In this document: positions 33,128-42,160 of the stretch, piece after piece | How positions within the stretch are numbered: the stretch's first letter is position 1 | Layout of the letters: each line of letters opens with the position of its first letter | Origin: Planctomycetaceae bacterium | Lineage (GTDB): Bacteria > Planctomycetota > Planctomycetia > Planctomycetales > Planctomycetaceae | Length of the DNA stretch: 42,994 nucleotides | Direction: 5' to 3' | Assembly: GCA_002724315.1 (NCBI GenBank) | Contig: PBOJ01000142.1 | Coordinates: forward strand, 1-42,994 | Made by a program: the position numbers and the translations under genes | Notes under the pieces: model-generated | Seen by the model: only the letters and a program-made list of their open reading frames with translations | Told to the model about the DNA's origin: nothing | The model's database searches: none

Positions 33128-34535
33128 TCGCCGAGTGGTTCTGGCTGCACTGGTCCTGTGTGCCTGTCCGGTCCTCGCGGATGCCGAGTTGCCGAAACGG
33201 CCGAACCTGGTTGTTGTCATGGCCGACGACATGGGTTACGGGGACGCCAGTTGTTACGGCAATAAGGCGTTCCAGACGCCTCACCTGGATCGACTGGCTG
33301 CCGAAGGGCTGCTGTTCACCGATTTTCATTCCAGTGGCAGTGTTTGCAGCCCGACCCGGGCAGGACTTTTGACCGGACGGTATCAGCAACGTGCAGGAAT
33401 TCCGGGGGTGATCAATGCGGATCCGAAGGCAAATCGGCACCACGGGTTGATGCCCCTGGAGGTGACTTTTGCCGAGCTTCTGCGAGCCGAGGGGTATCGG
33501 ACCGCCGTCTTCGGGAAATGGCACCTGGGATACCAGAAGCGGTTCAACCCGATCCACCATGGGTTTGAGCGATTTCGCGGTTACGTCAGCGGCAATGTCG
33601 ACTACATCTCGCACTTCGATCGCATGGGAATTGCTGATTGGTGGGACGGGGATCGTCTGGTCCCCGAGTCCGGGTACTCGACCCATCTGATCACGCGGCA
33701 CGCGGTCCGTTTCATCAAGCAACACGCAGATCGCAGTGGGAAGAAGCCATTCTGTCTCTATGTCGCTCACGAATGCCCGCATTCGCCTTACCAGGGCCCC
33801 AGGGACAGGCCGGTCCGGGGGCCGGAGCGGACCAAGCCCAGGAAAATGTCCCGGAAAGACATCAAGGCGACCTACGGCCGGATGATGACCGAGATGGACC
33901 GTGGAGTCGGGGCGATTGCCACCGCGTTGAAGGATGCCGGAATCGCCGACCGGACACTGGTGCTGTTCTTTTCCGACAACGGGGCCAATCGGAATGGCCG
34001 CAACGGTTCGTTACGTGGGTTCAAGGGCAGTGTCTGGGAAGGTGGTCACCGGGTCCCGGCGATCGCGTGGTGGCCCGGAACGATTTCTCCGGGGCGGAAG
34101 ACATCGACCATAGCGATCACGCTTGATGTCATGCCGACGCTGATCGAGTTGGCTGGAGGGCGAATTCCCGATGGTCACCGGCTGGATGGAGTGAGCCTGG
34201 TCAGCGTGTTGACCGGCAACGAGATGACGGCCCGGAACCCTGTTCGCCGGACGTTGTTCTGGTCATTCGGGCGGCGGGCTGCCGTGAGGCGTGGCGATTG
34301 GAAACTGGTGGCCGGTCACCTGCCAGGTGAAAGTGTCGGGTTGTACAACCTCAGGGACGATCTGGGCGAGCGGACCAATCTGGCTGCTTCGGATCCGGAA
34401 CGCGTGAAGGAATTGCAGGCGGCTTTGTCGGCGTGGCGGAGTGAGGTGGCACGAGGAGCGACCAGCCAGCCGGAGCCAAACAAAAAACCGCGTTCCCGAT
34501 CCAGTGACCGGAAACGCGGTGTGCGGACTGAATGA
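33120..34535 (+). CDS. Exported sulfatase
   Basis: The 471-residue product is a second sulfatase, related to but clearly different from its neighbour. It has a signal peptide (residues 1-22, ending LADA), VVVMADDMGYGD, the formylglycine motif CSPTRAGLLTGRY with Cys76, GKWHLGYQ, HECPHSPYQGP and FFSDNGANRNGRNG. The Cys-type motif requires a formylglycine-generating enzyme, not encoded here. ATG 33120 overlaps the first sulfatase by 8 bp, so they are translated together and likely act on the same sulfated polymer. The last 50 bp contain a terminator for the opposite strand. Confidence 0.92.
   Translation: MSDRRVVLAALVLCACPVLADAELPKRPNLVVVMADDMGYGDASCYGNKAFQTPHLDRLAAEGLLFTDFHSSGSVCSPTRAGLLTGRYQQRAGIPGVINADPKANRHHGLMPLEVTFAELLRAEGYRTAVFGKWHLGYQKRFNPIHHGFERFRGYVSGNVDYISHFDRMGIADWWDGDRLVPESGYSTHLITRHAVRFIKQHADRSGKKPFCLYVAHECPHSPYQGPRDRPVRGPERTKPRKMSRKDIKATYGRMMTEMDRGVGAIATALKDAGIADRTLVLFFSDNGANRNGRNGSLRGFKGSVWEGGHRVPAIAWWPGTISPGRKTSTIAITLDVMPTLIELAGGRIPDGHRLDGVSLVSVLTGNEMTARNPVRRTLFWSFGRRAAVRRGDWKLVAGHLPGESVGLYNLRDDLGERTNLAASDPERVKELQAALSAWRSEVARGATSQPEPNKKPRSRSSDRKRGVRTE
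34482..34520 (-). terminator. Minus-strand terminator inside the sulfatase 3' end
   Basis: aacgcggt (34513-34520) and accgcgtt (34487-34494) form an 8-bp stem; on the minus strand it is followed by six Ts (34487-34482). It serves the Lys-rich lipoprotein gene ending at 34568, but lies within the coding sequence of the convergent sulfatase. Confidence 0.65.
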
Positions 34536-34567
34536 GTCCGAAGAAACGCGACGGAAGAGGGCGAACC

Positions 34568-35014
34568 CTACTTCTTCTTCTTGTCGCCACCCTTCTTGTC
34601 GGCGGGCTTGGCGGCAGGTTTCTTGTCGCCACCCTTCTTGGCAGCGGGCTTGGCGGCAGGTTTCTTGTCGCCACCCTTCTTGTCGGCGGGCTTGGCAGCC
34701 GGCTTGGCGTCGGGCTTGGCAGCCGGCTTGGCGTCGGGCTTGGCAGCCGGCTTGGCGTCTCCGCCCTTTTTGTCTCCATCCTTGGCGGCGGGCTTGTCGT
34801 CTCCACCCTTCTTGTCGCCATCGTCAGCCGGCTTGGCGTCCTCACCCTTGCTGGCGTCGCCACCCATCGAGCCAGTCGGAGCGCCAGTCGACGGACCCAT
34901 GTTGTTGGGATCCGGGCCGGCCGGGTCGATTGCCTGATCCGTGGCTGTGTCTCCACACCCAATCGAAAGCAGACCCAGTGACAGGGTCATCAGAAACGTG
35001 CTGACATACTTCAT
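34568..35014 (-). CDS. Lys/Ala/Pro/Asp-rich repeat lipoprotein
   Basis: A 148-residue lipoprotein: MKYVSTFLMTLSLGLLSIGC with Cys20 in the lipobox, then a polar Asp/Pro/Gly segment and a long low-complexity tail built from KKGGDKKPAAKPA and KPDAKPAA units ending KKKK. The tail is highly positive, probably disordered, and could bind polyanions or the cell wall. AGGGGAG about 10 nt upstream supports ATG 35014. No family is recognised. It is convergent with the sulfatase, 32 bp apart, and divergent from the large barrel protein. Confidence 0.75.
   Translation of the reverse strand: MKYVSTFLMTLSLGLLSIGCGDTATDQAIDPAGPDPNNMGPSTGAPTGSMGGDASKGEDAKPADDGDKKGGDDKPAAKDGDKKGGDAKPAAKPDAKPAAKPDAKPAAKPADKKGGDKKPAAKPAAKKGGDKKPAAKPADKKGGDKKKK
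34578..34763 (-). repeat. In-frame 42-bp and 24-bp tandem repeats
   Basis: Three copies of a 42-bp unit begin with ttcttgtcgccaccc at 34578, 34620 and 34662, then about three copies of a 24-bp unit (agccggcttggcgtcgggcttggc type) run to about 34763. All unit lengths are multiples of three and keep the Lys/Pro/Ala/Gly/Asp coding pattern. Confidence 0.8.
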
Positions 35015-35532
35015 CTTGCCGAACTCCCCTTGGTTTTGTCCCAGAAATCGAATGGGCACATGAACGGTGTTGGCTGCGACGGAACTCGCATCCGGATGCT
35101 GCATTACAACAATACAGATCCGACTTTGCCACCGACTATTCCCCGATTTTTTGCCGAAACAGTCACACGCATCTTGCTCCCGTTCATTCCCCGATTCCTG
35201 GGCGGTGGTATCAACAAGGAGGTCCGCTCTCACAGAGATTCCCCACAGTCACTCTCTCGACGCCGCTAACGCCCGAAAGAAGACCAGAACGACCCGGCGG
35301 TCACGATCGGCATCAACCTGGTCGAGAGCCATCTGTCGGTTGATCACACAGAAGGGGGGTTTTTGGCAGGAAAATGGGGGAAATGGATGGACTGGGTTGA
35401 CTATTGGCATGTCTTAGGGTCATTCCGGTATTTCCGTTCAACTCGATCGCCCGGTCTGTCCGAAGAATCAGAACAACTGCCATAGCCGGAATAACCGGTC
35501 TATTTGAACATTCCCGATCTTCGGGTCCTGTG
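35015..35532. other. Intergenic region between divergent genes
   Basis: 518 bp with no convincing gene. It is noticeably less GC-rich than its surroundings and must hold promoters for the Lys-rich lipoprotein and the large barrel protein. TTGACT at 35398-35403 has no good partner -10. A near-palindrome atagccgg/ccggtctat (35482-35503), with one bulged T, lies 30 bp before the barrel gene start and could be an operator or leader hairpin. No tRNA or known RNA motif was recognised. Confidence 0.5.
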
Positions 35533-38500
35533 ATGAACACGACACGCCTGCTGAACTTGGGCTTTTTGGTCTGTGCACTGGTGACGGGTCCGCTCGTCGT
35601 CCTGGGTGATGAGCCGCCTGGCGAGTTACCCATTGAGGATGACGACGCGACTGCGGGAGTGGTCCGCATGATTCCAGCGGTGGACGCGCTGGAAGCGACC
35701 GCCGTTCCCGCGGACGATCAATTGTCACCGGCCACCGATGTGATGAGAGTGTTGCCGACCGGCGGCCTGGATGACGTGGACACGCCGGTTGTCCCGCGCG
35801 ACAAAATGGTCGGCATGCGTTACCGCCTGGATCGTCAGGCGGCCGGCAGCGGAGTGGTCGGGAACGATGGCGGAGACACGAGTTTCAACCTGTTCTGGCC
35901 GTTCGAGGCGAACGGGGATGACCGGTTCATGTTCCTCGACGTGCGAGCTCTGATCAGTGACCAGGGACGTGGCGGCACCAGCCTGGGCATGGGTTACCGT
36001 TCTTACAACCAGCAACTGGACCGCATCTTTGGTTTGTCCGGTTGGTGGGACTCGGACGATTCCCACCACCGCACCTACCAGCAGGCCGGGGCCAGTTTCG
36101 AGTCCCTGGGCCAGTTCTTCGATTTTCGGGTCAACGGATATTTTCCGTTGTCCAACGAATTTCACACGGTTCACGACTCGACGGATCTCTCCAACCCGTA
36201 TTTCGGAGGCTTCAACCTGTTGGTTGATCGCACCCGAATCTACGAGTCGAACTACCGTGGCCTCGACACAGAGGTGGGAGTTCCGCTGCCGGTTCTGGGC
36301 CGGTACGGAGCTCGCGGTTTCATGGGGATGTACCACTGGTCCAGCCAGACCGACAAGGACACGACCGGCTGGAAAGCCCGGATCGAGACTCAGGTGACCG
36401 ACGACGTGATGGTCGGCGTGTCGGTGTCTGATGACAGGGTCTTCGGGACCAACACCTGGCTGAACATCGTGTTGACGTTGCCCGACGGACGTCCCGAGAC
36501 GTTCTTCCGACCGCAGACGATGCGTCAGCGGCTCAATGGTTCTGTCCAGCGAAATCACCGCGTGGTGGTCAACCGGCGTCGCCAGGTCGACCCGGTGGCG
36601 TTGGTCAACCAGTCGGGTGCCAATGCCGGCAGTGCGATCCAGTTCGTCTGGGTTGATCCCAACGCCGCCTTCAACGGAAACGGCAGCGTCGAGAGTCCGT
36701 TGAACAGCCTCGAGACATACAACAACGTGCCGGGCAACGACATGATCATAGTCGGCAGCGGTGACCTGTCCGGCTCTCTGGTCCTCTTCGACGACCAGAA
36801 ACTGCTCAGCGAATGGGCACTCAACCAGCAGCAGTACGTCTTCGACACGACCTCCGGTCTGATCCCGATGCCGGCGGTCGATCCCCTGGCCACCAAGCCC
36901 ACGTTCCGCAACCCGCTGGGGGTCGACGGCAACGATGGCGGCACGATCGTGACAGTTGCTGGCAGCAACACCGAGATCGGCGGGATCATCTTCGATGGCC
37001 AGACCGATTCCTCGGGTGTGTTTGCCAACGCGATCACCACAGCGCCGGGCTGGACGATCGGCGGATTCGACTTCCACGACAACGAATTCGATCGCACCCG
37101 AAACAGCGTGGTGTTCTCCAACAACGCCTCGAATGGGTCGGGTGGCCCGGCGCTGGGAATCTTCGAACGCAACCAGTTGAGAGGGAACGGGTTTGACTCG
37201 ATTGCCGGCTTCCAGTTGACCGCCACCGAAGGGTCGTTGATGAACCTGCGGGTTGCTGACAACACGATCAGCAACTACCGCGGCGAGGACCAGAACGCCG
37301 ACGGCGATCTTGATCCGGGCGAAGACACCAACGGCAACGGCCAACTCGATGCCGGCGTGGCGATCTCGATCACCGCCAATGACCGTGCCGTGATCAATGC
37401 GGTCAGCATTCCCGGTGATCCTTCCGATCCGACCGATCCCGGTCTGCCGTTGGGCATCACCGGCAACATCGCGGTCGGCAACGGTACCGGGCTGCTGTTG
37501 TTGACCGAGACCGAGGGCGTGATCACCGCCGATGTCAGCGGCAACACCTTCAACAACAACTTCGATCCGAACACCGGTGTGTCCATGACCGCCGATGGTG
37601 GAACGATCAACCTGCTGAGCTTCCGGAACAACGACATCAGCGACAACCTGGGGACCGGCATGCGACTGCTGGCCACCGGTGGTGGGACGATCGCCAGCGT
37701 GGTCAACGAGGACCGCAACCGCAACGGCGTGCTCGATACGACCGAGGACGTCAACGGCAACGGCGTGCTGGACGTCGGCGAAGATCTGAACGGCAATGGG
37801 GTGCTCGACGGTGACGAAGACATCAACGGCAACGGCGTGGCCGACCACGGATTCAGCGGCAACACGCTGATCGGGAACGGCGGCGACGGCCTGGTCGTGG
37901 TGGCCAACGACGGGTCGATCACCGACCTGAACATCGGATCGCCTGGCGACACGGTCCCCGACGATTCCCTCTTCGGAGACCGAGCCGAACTCGACTTCAA
38001 CGGTGATGGGTTCCTCAACCGCGGCAACGGAAACGGCCTGCTGGAACTCGGCGAGGACGTCAACGGCAACGGCGTGCTGGATCCCGGTGAGGATGACAAC
38101 GAGGACCTGAACAACAACGGCATTTTTGATCTGACCACCGACGGGTTCGTCGGGGCGGCCCGCAGTGAAGATCTCAACGGCGATGGATTCCTCAACACCG
38201 GCAACGGAAACGGGATCCTGGATCCTGGTGAGGACGTCAACGAAAACGGCCTGCTGGACGCCGGCGAGGACTTCGACGAGGACTTCAACAACAACCAGGT
38301 TCTCGACGGTCCCGAAAACGTGATCATCGGCAACGGGATTGCACTGGGCGGAACCGGTTCGGGGATCGTGATGCAGACGCTGCCGACCGAGGACCTCAAC
38401 GGCAACGGCGTGCTTGATCCCGGTGAAGACACCAACGCAAACGGTCGGTTGGACCTCGGCGGTGGCGTGATCACCGGCGGGGTGGCCAACAACTTCCTGG

Positions 38501-41205
38501 ACAACACCATCGAACTGGACGCTTCGGGCAACCCGACGCTGGAGAACAACACCGGAAGCCAGTTGTCCATTTCCGCTGACGGCGGGTCGCTGGGGACCGG
38601 TTCGATCACCCTCTCGTCGGTTGCCAACAACTCGATGACCGGGGCCGGTGCGGACGCGATCACGATCAATGCGACCAACGCGGGGACCGTGTCCTTCGGG
38701 GAGATCAAGAACAACACGCTCGACAACGCAGCCGGTCGGGGAATTTTTGCGACGGCCGACACGGCCACCATCGACCTGGGAACAATCGAGAACAACACCA
38801 TCAACCGGGTCTTCTCCGGTACCGACTCGGTATGGATCTCCGGTGTCGATTCGTCGCTGGCAGCAACGATGATACGCAACCGGGTCATCGGCGACTCGTT
38901 CAGCAACATCGACACCGCCGGCGGCATCACGGTGCTCTCCAGCGGTGGCAATCTGTCTCTGGCCATCGGGCAGGATGACCCCGCCGTCCCCGGAGCCCTG
39001 ACGCTTGGAAACAGCTTTGAGGGCAACATCGGTTCGGCCATCCGGGTCGAACTGCAGGACAACGGAACCGGGCAACTGGCCATCCGCAACAACACGATTA
39101 TCTCCACCATCGACGATCTCGATCCCACCACCGCCGTGGCCGGGGACGCGATCCACGTCTCGCTGGTTTCGGCCAACTCGTCTGCTGACGCCACGGCAGT
39201 GCTGCAGTCCTCGACGATTTCCGGCAACGTGATCGGTGACGATTCCGATCCCCTGCTGCCGTTGGTCAACGAGGGGTCAGGTATCGTCGTGAGGGCGACT
39301 GAGGAAACGACCGTCCAGGATCTGTTCATCTCCGAGAACACCATCACCGGCAACCTGGGTGACGGAATCCTGTTCTCGCGATCCGACAACGCGGTGGTCG
39401 CTGTCGTCAATCCGGTCACCGGACAGGTTCGCGGTGTGACGATCAACGGCAACACGGTCACCGGTCACGCCGGAAACGGGATCGCGGTGGCCGCCAGTGG
39501 TGGCAACGCCACGCAGGTGGGAGTGGAATTGCGAGACAACGTCGTCACGCTGGCCCTGCAGAACGGAATCGACCTGCTGACTGTCGGCGATGCCGACCTG
39601 GCGGTCGATCTCAACCGCAACCTGGTTGACGAGAACTTTGGTCACGGCGTGCAACTTCGCGAACAGTTCAACGTCTTCGACACCGAAGCCCGCCAGATTG
39701 GCGGCACATGGTCCCAGAACACGATCATCAACAACGTCGGGTCTGGTGTCAGTGCTGACGCTCGAATGGCCGGTTTGGTGATCGGGATCGACGGAACCGA
39801 TCCGTCAACCGGTGCCAGCCTCGGGAACACGATCACAGACAACGGTGAGGACGGTATCGAGATCAACGGGTTCGGTGACGTGGTGGTCGCCAACAACTCG
39901 ATCACCGGCAACGGTGTGCTGGCCCTGGGGGCCGGCGGCGGTGCCGGCATCGACATCAACTGGGCTCCGCCGGCCCAGGCGTTCACGTTCATCGGCAAGC
40001 AGTTCACCCTGCGGGGCAACACGATCCAGGACAACGCCGGTGATGGAATCGAGATCCAGCAGGCCGGTGCCCTGGCAGGTAGCCAGAGGCTCGAACTGGT
40101 GGCCGAGAGCAACGACATCCGCTTCAATGATCTCCGTGGCGTCGACATCCTCAACCAGGACAGTGGCGAGTCGTTCATTCGCTTCGGGAACGGGACCAGC
40201 GACGGACAAAACCAGATCGACAACAACGGTCTCGAGGGCTTCTACGTCGTCAACACCGCCTCGGCGGTTCAGAACCAGATCGATACCGCGGATGTGGATC
40301 TTGACGCGACCGGCGCCATCGACGCGTTGCCCAACATGGTGTTGGTACTCGACGAGAACTCCGTCGAGAACAACAACCAGACAGGGAACTTCATCGCCGG
40401 CGGCCTGGTACTACGAGTGGGTACCAGCAACAGTTCCGATCAGTTCACCGGTGCCGATGCGGATGGCATCAACGAATTGGACGGGAACGGTGTCGGCACC
40501 AGTGAGACGCTGGACCTGCTGGGCAACGTGATCGGCAACGGACGTGTGAATGCCCAGGTGACCGGCAACACGCTCAACACCAACAACGGCCACGACGTGT
40601 ACATCGAGAGTTTCACCTCGACGGTTGATCCCGCCGATACCGAAGATGTCTGGGATGACACGGACTTCGATCTGACGGTCTTCGAGGGTGACCCCCTGGC
40701 ACGGCTCAACATGGTGTTCAGCGGCAACAACGGTGGCAGCCTGCAGGTGACCAACGGTGAGAGTGACCGGAGTGCCAATCCCGGCTTCTCTAACGTCGTC
40801 GGCGCCTTCTACAACAACGACGAGGAAGTCTTCAAGAGCCGGATTGACACCGAAACCCCACCGGGACCGTTCACCGCGGGAGACCGACGACGAAATGCTC
40901 AGCGAATCGCTGCTCGTGACACGCTGCCGCCGGGAACAAGCCCGGACCTGGGTTTCTTCGAGTACCCCGGGATGGGTGTGAGCACTTTCCGGATCGAGAC
41001 GGGTTACGACACGGTGGATTCACTGGGGGCGGCCCCGTTCGCCGCAGGCCGGGGTTTCCTGGTCGACCTGGCCGTGGTGCCACCGGTGACCAACGCCGAC
41101 GGCATTCCGTTCACCTTGCCGGTCGAGTTTGGCGAACTGCCCTTCGGATGGAACGAGACGACGTCCGGGACGTTCGACTTCAGCTTCCCGACGCTGACAC
41201 CCTAG
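35533..41205 (+). CDS. Inverse-autotransporter-like barrel with long beta-helix passenger
   Basis: A 1890-residue surface protein. Residues 1-25 are a signal peptide (LGFLVCALVTGPLVVLG). About 85-345 form a beta-barrel-like domain (FNLFWPFEANGDDRFMFLDV, LGMGYRSYNQQ, FFDFRVNGYFP, GVPLPVLGRYGARGFMGMYHW, VMVGVSVSDDRVF) that resembles the intimin/invasin inverse-autotransporter domain. From about 410 onward lies a right-handed beta-helix of GNTI/NNxI-type turns. Between roughly 585 and 975 it is interrupted by clusters of EF-hand-like Asp/Asn-rich motifs. The C-terminal 150 residues form a different beta-rich end. ATG 35533 gives the signal peptide at the N-terminus. The barrel-first order suggests the helix is displayed outside. 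Its TAG overlaps the birA stop in CTAG. Confidence 0.8.
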   Translation: MNTTRLLNLGFLVCALVTGPLVVLGDEPPGELPIEDDDATAGVVRMIPAVDALEATAVPADDQLSPATDVMRVLPTGGLDDVDTPVVPRDKMVGMRYRLDRQAAGSGVVGNDGGDTSFNLFWPFEANGDDRFMFLDVRALISDQGRGGTSLGMGYRSYNQQLDRIFGLSGWWDSDDSHHRTYQQAGASFESLGQFFDFRVNGYFPLSNEFHTVHDSTDLSNPYFGGFNLLVDRTRIYESNYRGLDTEVGVPLPVLGRYGARGFMGMYHWSSQTDKDTTGWKARIETQVTDDVMVGVSVSDDRVFGTNTWLNIVLTLPDGRPETFFRPQTMRQRLNGSVQRNHRVVVNRRRQVDPVALVNQSGANAGSAIQFVWVDPNAAFNGNGSVESPLNSLETYNNVPGNDMIIVGSGDLSGSLVLFDDQKLLSEWALNQQQYVFDTTSGLIPMPAVDPLATKPTFRNPLGVDGNDGGTIVTVAGSNTEIGGIIFDGQTDSSGVFANAITTAPGWTIGGFDFHDNEFDRTRNSVVFSNNASNGSGGPALGIFERNQLRGNGFDSIAGFQLTATEGSLMNLRVADNTISNYRGEDQNADGDLDPGEDTNGNGQLDAGVAISITANDRAVINAVSIPGDPSDPTDPGLPLGITGNIAVGNGTGLLLLTETEGVITADVSGNTFNNNFDPNTGVSMTADGGTINLLSFRNNDISDNLGTGMRLLATGGGTIASVVNEDRNRNGVLDTTEDVNGNGVLDVGEDLNGNGVLDGDEDINGNGVADHGFSGNTLIGNGGDGLVVVANDGSITDLNIGSPGDTVPDDSLFGDRAELDFNGDGFLNRGNGNGLLELGEDVNGNGVLDPGEDDNEDLNNNGIFDLTTDGFVGAARSEDLNGDGFLNTGNGNGILDPGEDVNENGLLDAGEDFDEDFNNNQVLDGPENVIIGNGIALGGTGSGIVMQTLPTEDLNGNGVLDPGEDTNANGRLDLGGGVITGGVANNFLDNTIELDASGNPTLENNTGSQLSISADGGSLGTGSITLSSVANNSMTGAGADAITINATNAGTVSFGEIKNNTLDNAAGRGIFATADTATIDLGTIENNTINRVFSGTDSVWISGVDSSLAATMIRNRVIGDSFSNIDTAGGITVLSSGGNLSLAIGQDDPAVPGALTLGNSFEGNIGSAIRVELQDNGTGQLAIRNNTIISTIDDLDPTTAVAGDAIHVSLVSANSSADATAVLQSSTISGNVIGDDSDPLLPLVNEGSGIVVRATEETTVQDLFISENTITGNLGDGILFSRSDNAVVAVVNPVTGQVRGVTINGNTVTGHAGNGIAVAASGGNATQVGVELRDNVVTLALQNGIDLLTVGDADLAVDLNRNLVDENFGHGVQLREQFNVFDTEARQIGGTWSQNTIINNVGSGVSADARMAGLVIGIDGTDPSTGASLGNTITDNGEDGIEINGFGDVVVANNSITGNGVLALGAGGGAGIDINWAPPAQAFTFIGKQFTLRGNTIQDNAGDGIEIQQAGALAGSQRLELVAESNDIRFNDLRGVDILNQDSGESFIRFGNGTSDGQNQIDNNGLEGFYVVNTASAVQNQIDTADVDLDATGAIDALPNMVLVLDENSVENNNQTGNFIAGGLVLRVGTSNSSDQFTGADADGINELDGNGVGTSETLDLLGNVIGNGRVNAQVTGNTLNTNNGHDVYIESFTSTVDPADTEDVWDDTDFDLTVFEGDPLARLNMVFSGNNGGSLQVTNGESDRSANPGFSNVVGAFYNNDEEVFKSRIDTETPPGPFTAGDRRRNAQRIAARDTLPPGTSPDLGFFEYPGMGVSTFRIETGYDTVDSLGAAPFAAGRGFLVDLAVVPPVTNADGIPFTLPVEFGELPFGWNETTSGTFDFSFPTLTP
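37285..38460 (+). repeat. Clusters of EF-hand-like DxNxNGxLDxGED motifs
   Basis: Five clusters (about 37285-37356, 37709-37848, 37994-38133, 38168-38310, 38389-38460) encode repeated motifs such as EDLNGNGVLDPGED and EDVNGNGVLDVGED, with Asp/Asn at EF-hand positions 1, 3 and 5, Gly at 6 and an acid at 12. More than ten such loops are embedded in the beta-helix, a strong hint of calcium binding. Confidence 0.8.
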
Positions 41206-42023
41206 ATCGACTGACCGTCAGTGGTGGTCCCGCTGACGACCGTTTGCAGCGAACCATCGGGCTGCTCGAGAACCAGGTGGCCGTCGGGAGTGATCTCCCG
41301 GCAGGTTCCCTCGACGTGTCCTCCCGGTGTCTCGATGGACAGTTGTCGTCCAAGATCCTGGCAGGTCCGGTTCCAGCGTTCGTGTAGTCGGGGATCCCCG
41401 GTGCTCCAGGCTTCAACCTGGAGGTCAACCTGCTCGAGAATCTCCACAAGGCAGTCGCTCAGTGGAGCGTTTGTGCCAAGCTCTGTGGCGAGTGATGTGG
41501 CCCGGTTGGCCAGGTCGGCCCCGATCTGGTTGTTGATATTGACGCCGACACCGATCACAACCGCCGCCGGTGTGTTCTCGGCTGGCGGCAACGGTTCGAC
41601 CAGGACGCCACAGATTTTCTTGCCATTGACGGTCACGTCGTTGGGCCACTTCAGCCGGGCTTCGGAGACCGAATTGGCAACCAGGCGTTGGGAGAGAGCT
41701 TCGGCGACGCCCGTCGCGGTGGCCAAAGCCAGTGGCGGGATCCTCCGGGGTGGCATCGGTGTGCCGTGTGTGAACAGAAGCGAGAAAGCGAGGCTGCCAC
41801 GGGCTGACTCCCATCGTCGGCCCCGTTGTCCTCGGCCCCGAGTCTGCTCGGCGGCCAGGACCAGTAGCGGTGGGCCGGGTGGGTGAGAACCCGACGTCGC
41901 GATCTCGATCGCCATGTCATTGGTGGAATCGATCGTGTCGTGGAATTCCACTCGTTGGATCCACGCCTGGTCCTGGATGGCATCGAGATCGAAAGGGCAG
42001 TCACACACGGTGGACACCGTCAA
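41202..42023 (-). CDS. birA: Biotin-[acetyl-CoA-carboxylase] ligase
   Basis: Activates biotin with ATP and attaches it to the carrier lysine of acetyl-CoA carboxylase and related enzymes. The 273-residue product has STNDMA, the biotinyl-AMP loop GRGQRGRRW (63-71), KWPNDV (125-130) and KKICGVLVE, with a C-terminal SH3-like domain (about 220-273). There is no N-terminal DNA-binding domain, so it is an enzyme only, not the biotin repressor. The frame starts at a TTG (42023); GTG 42017 is a likely alternative. The stop shares CTAG with the stop of the barrel gene. Confidence 0.92.
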   Translation of the reverse strand: MTVSTVCDCPFDLDAIQDQAWIQRVEFHDTIDSTNDMAIEIATSGSHPPGPPLLVLAAEQTRGRGQRGRRWESARGSLAFSLLFTHGTPMPPRRIPPLALATATGVAEALSQRLVANSVSEARLKWPNDVTVNGKKICGVLVEPLPPAENTPAAVVIGVGVNINNQIGADLANRATSLATELGTNAPLSDCLVEILEQVDLQVEAWSTGDPRLHERWNRTCQDLGRQLSIETPGGHVEGTCREITPDGHLVLEQPDGSLQTVVSGTTTDGQSI

Positions 42024-42065
42024 ACGGCCAGCAGAAGAGGGTCTTCAATTGATTGGCAGTCAACG

Positions 42066-42103
42066 AAAACACGGCGGCATGCCTGTTGCGACACACCGCC
42101 GTG
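42066..42103 (-). terminator. Terminator of the decapeptide-repeat gene
   Basis: cacggcgg (42070-42077) pairs with ccgccgtg (42096-42103), 8 bp with an 18-nt loop; on the minus strand it is followed by TTTT. It lies 57 bp beyond the stop codon of the repeat protein and before birA. Confidence 0.6.
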
Positions 42104-42160
42104 GTCATTGCTGTTGAACGTCCAATCCGACGGACCGGTTTGAACGGAATCATCGGAGTC

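Noticed and set aside
35725..39156. Minus-strand open frame of 1143 codons opposite the barrel/beta-helix gene
   Set aside because: It mirrors the codon bias and repeats of the plus-strand gene, which has a signal peptide and coherent domains. The minus product is a low-complexity Val/Asp/Gly/Arg-rich shadow.
37275..39461. Minus-strand open frame of 728 codons
   Set aside because: Ser/Pro/Leu-rich antisense translation of the Asp/Asn-rich repeats; no start context or domain.
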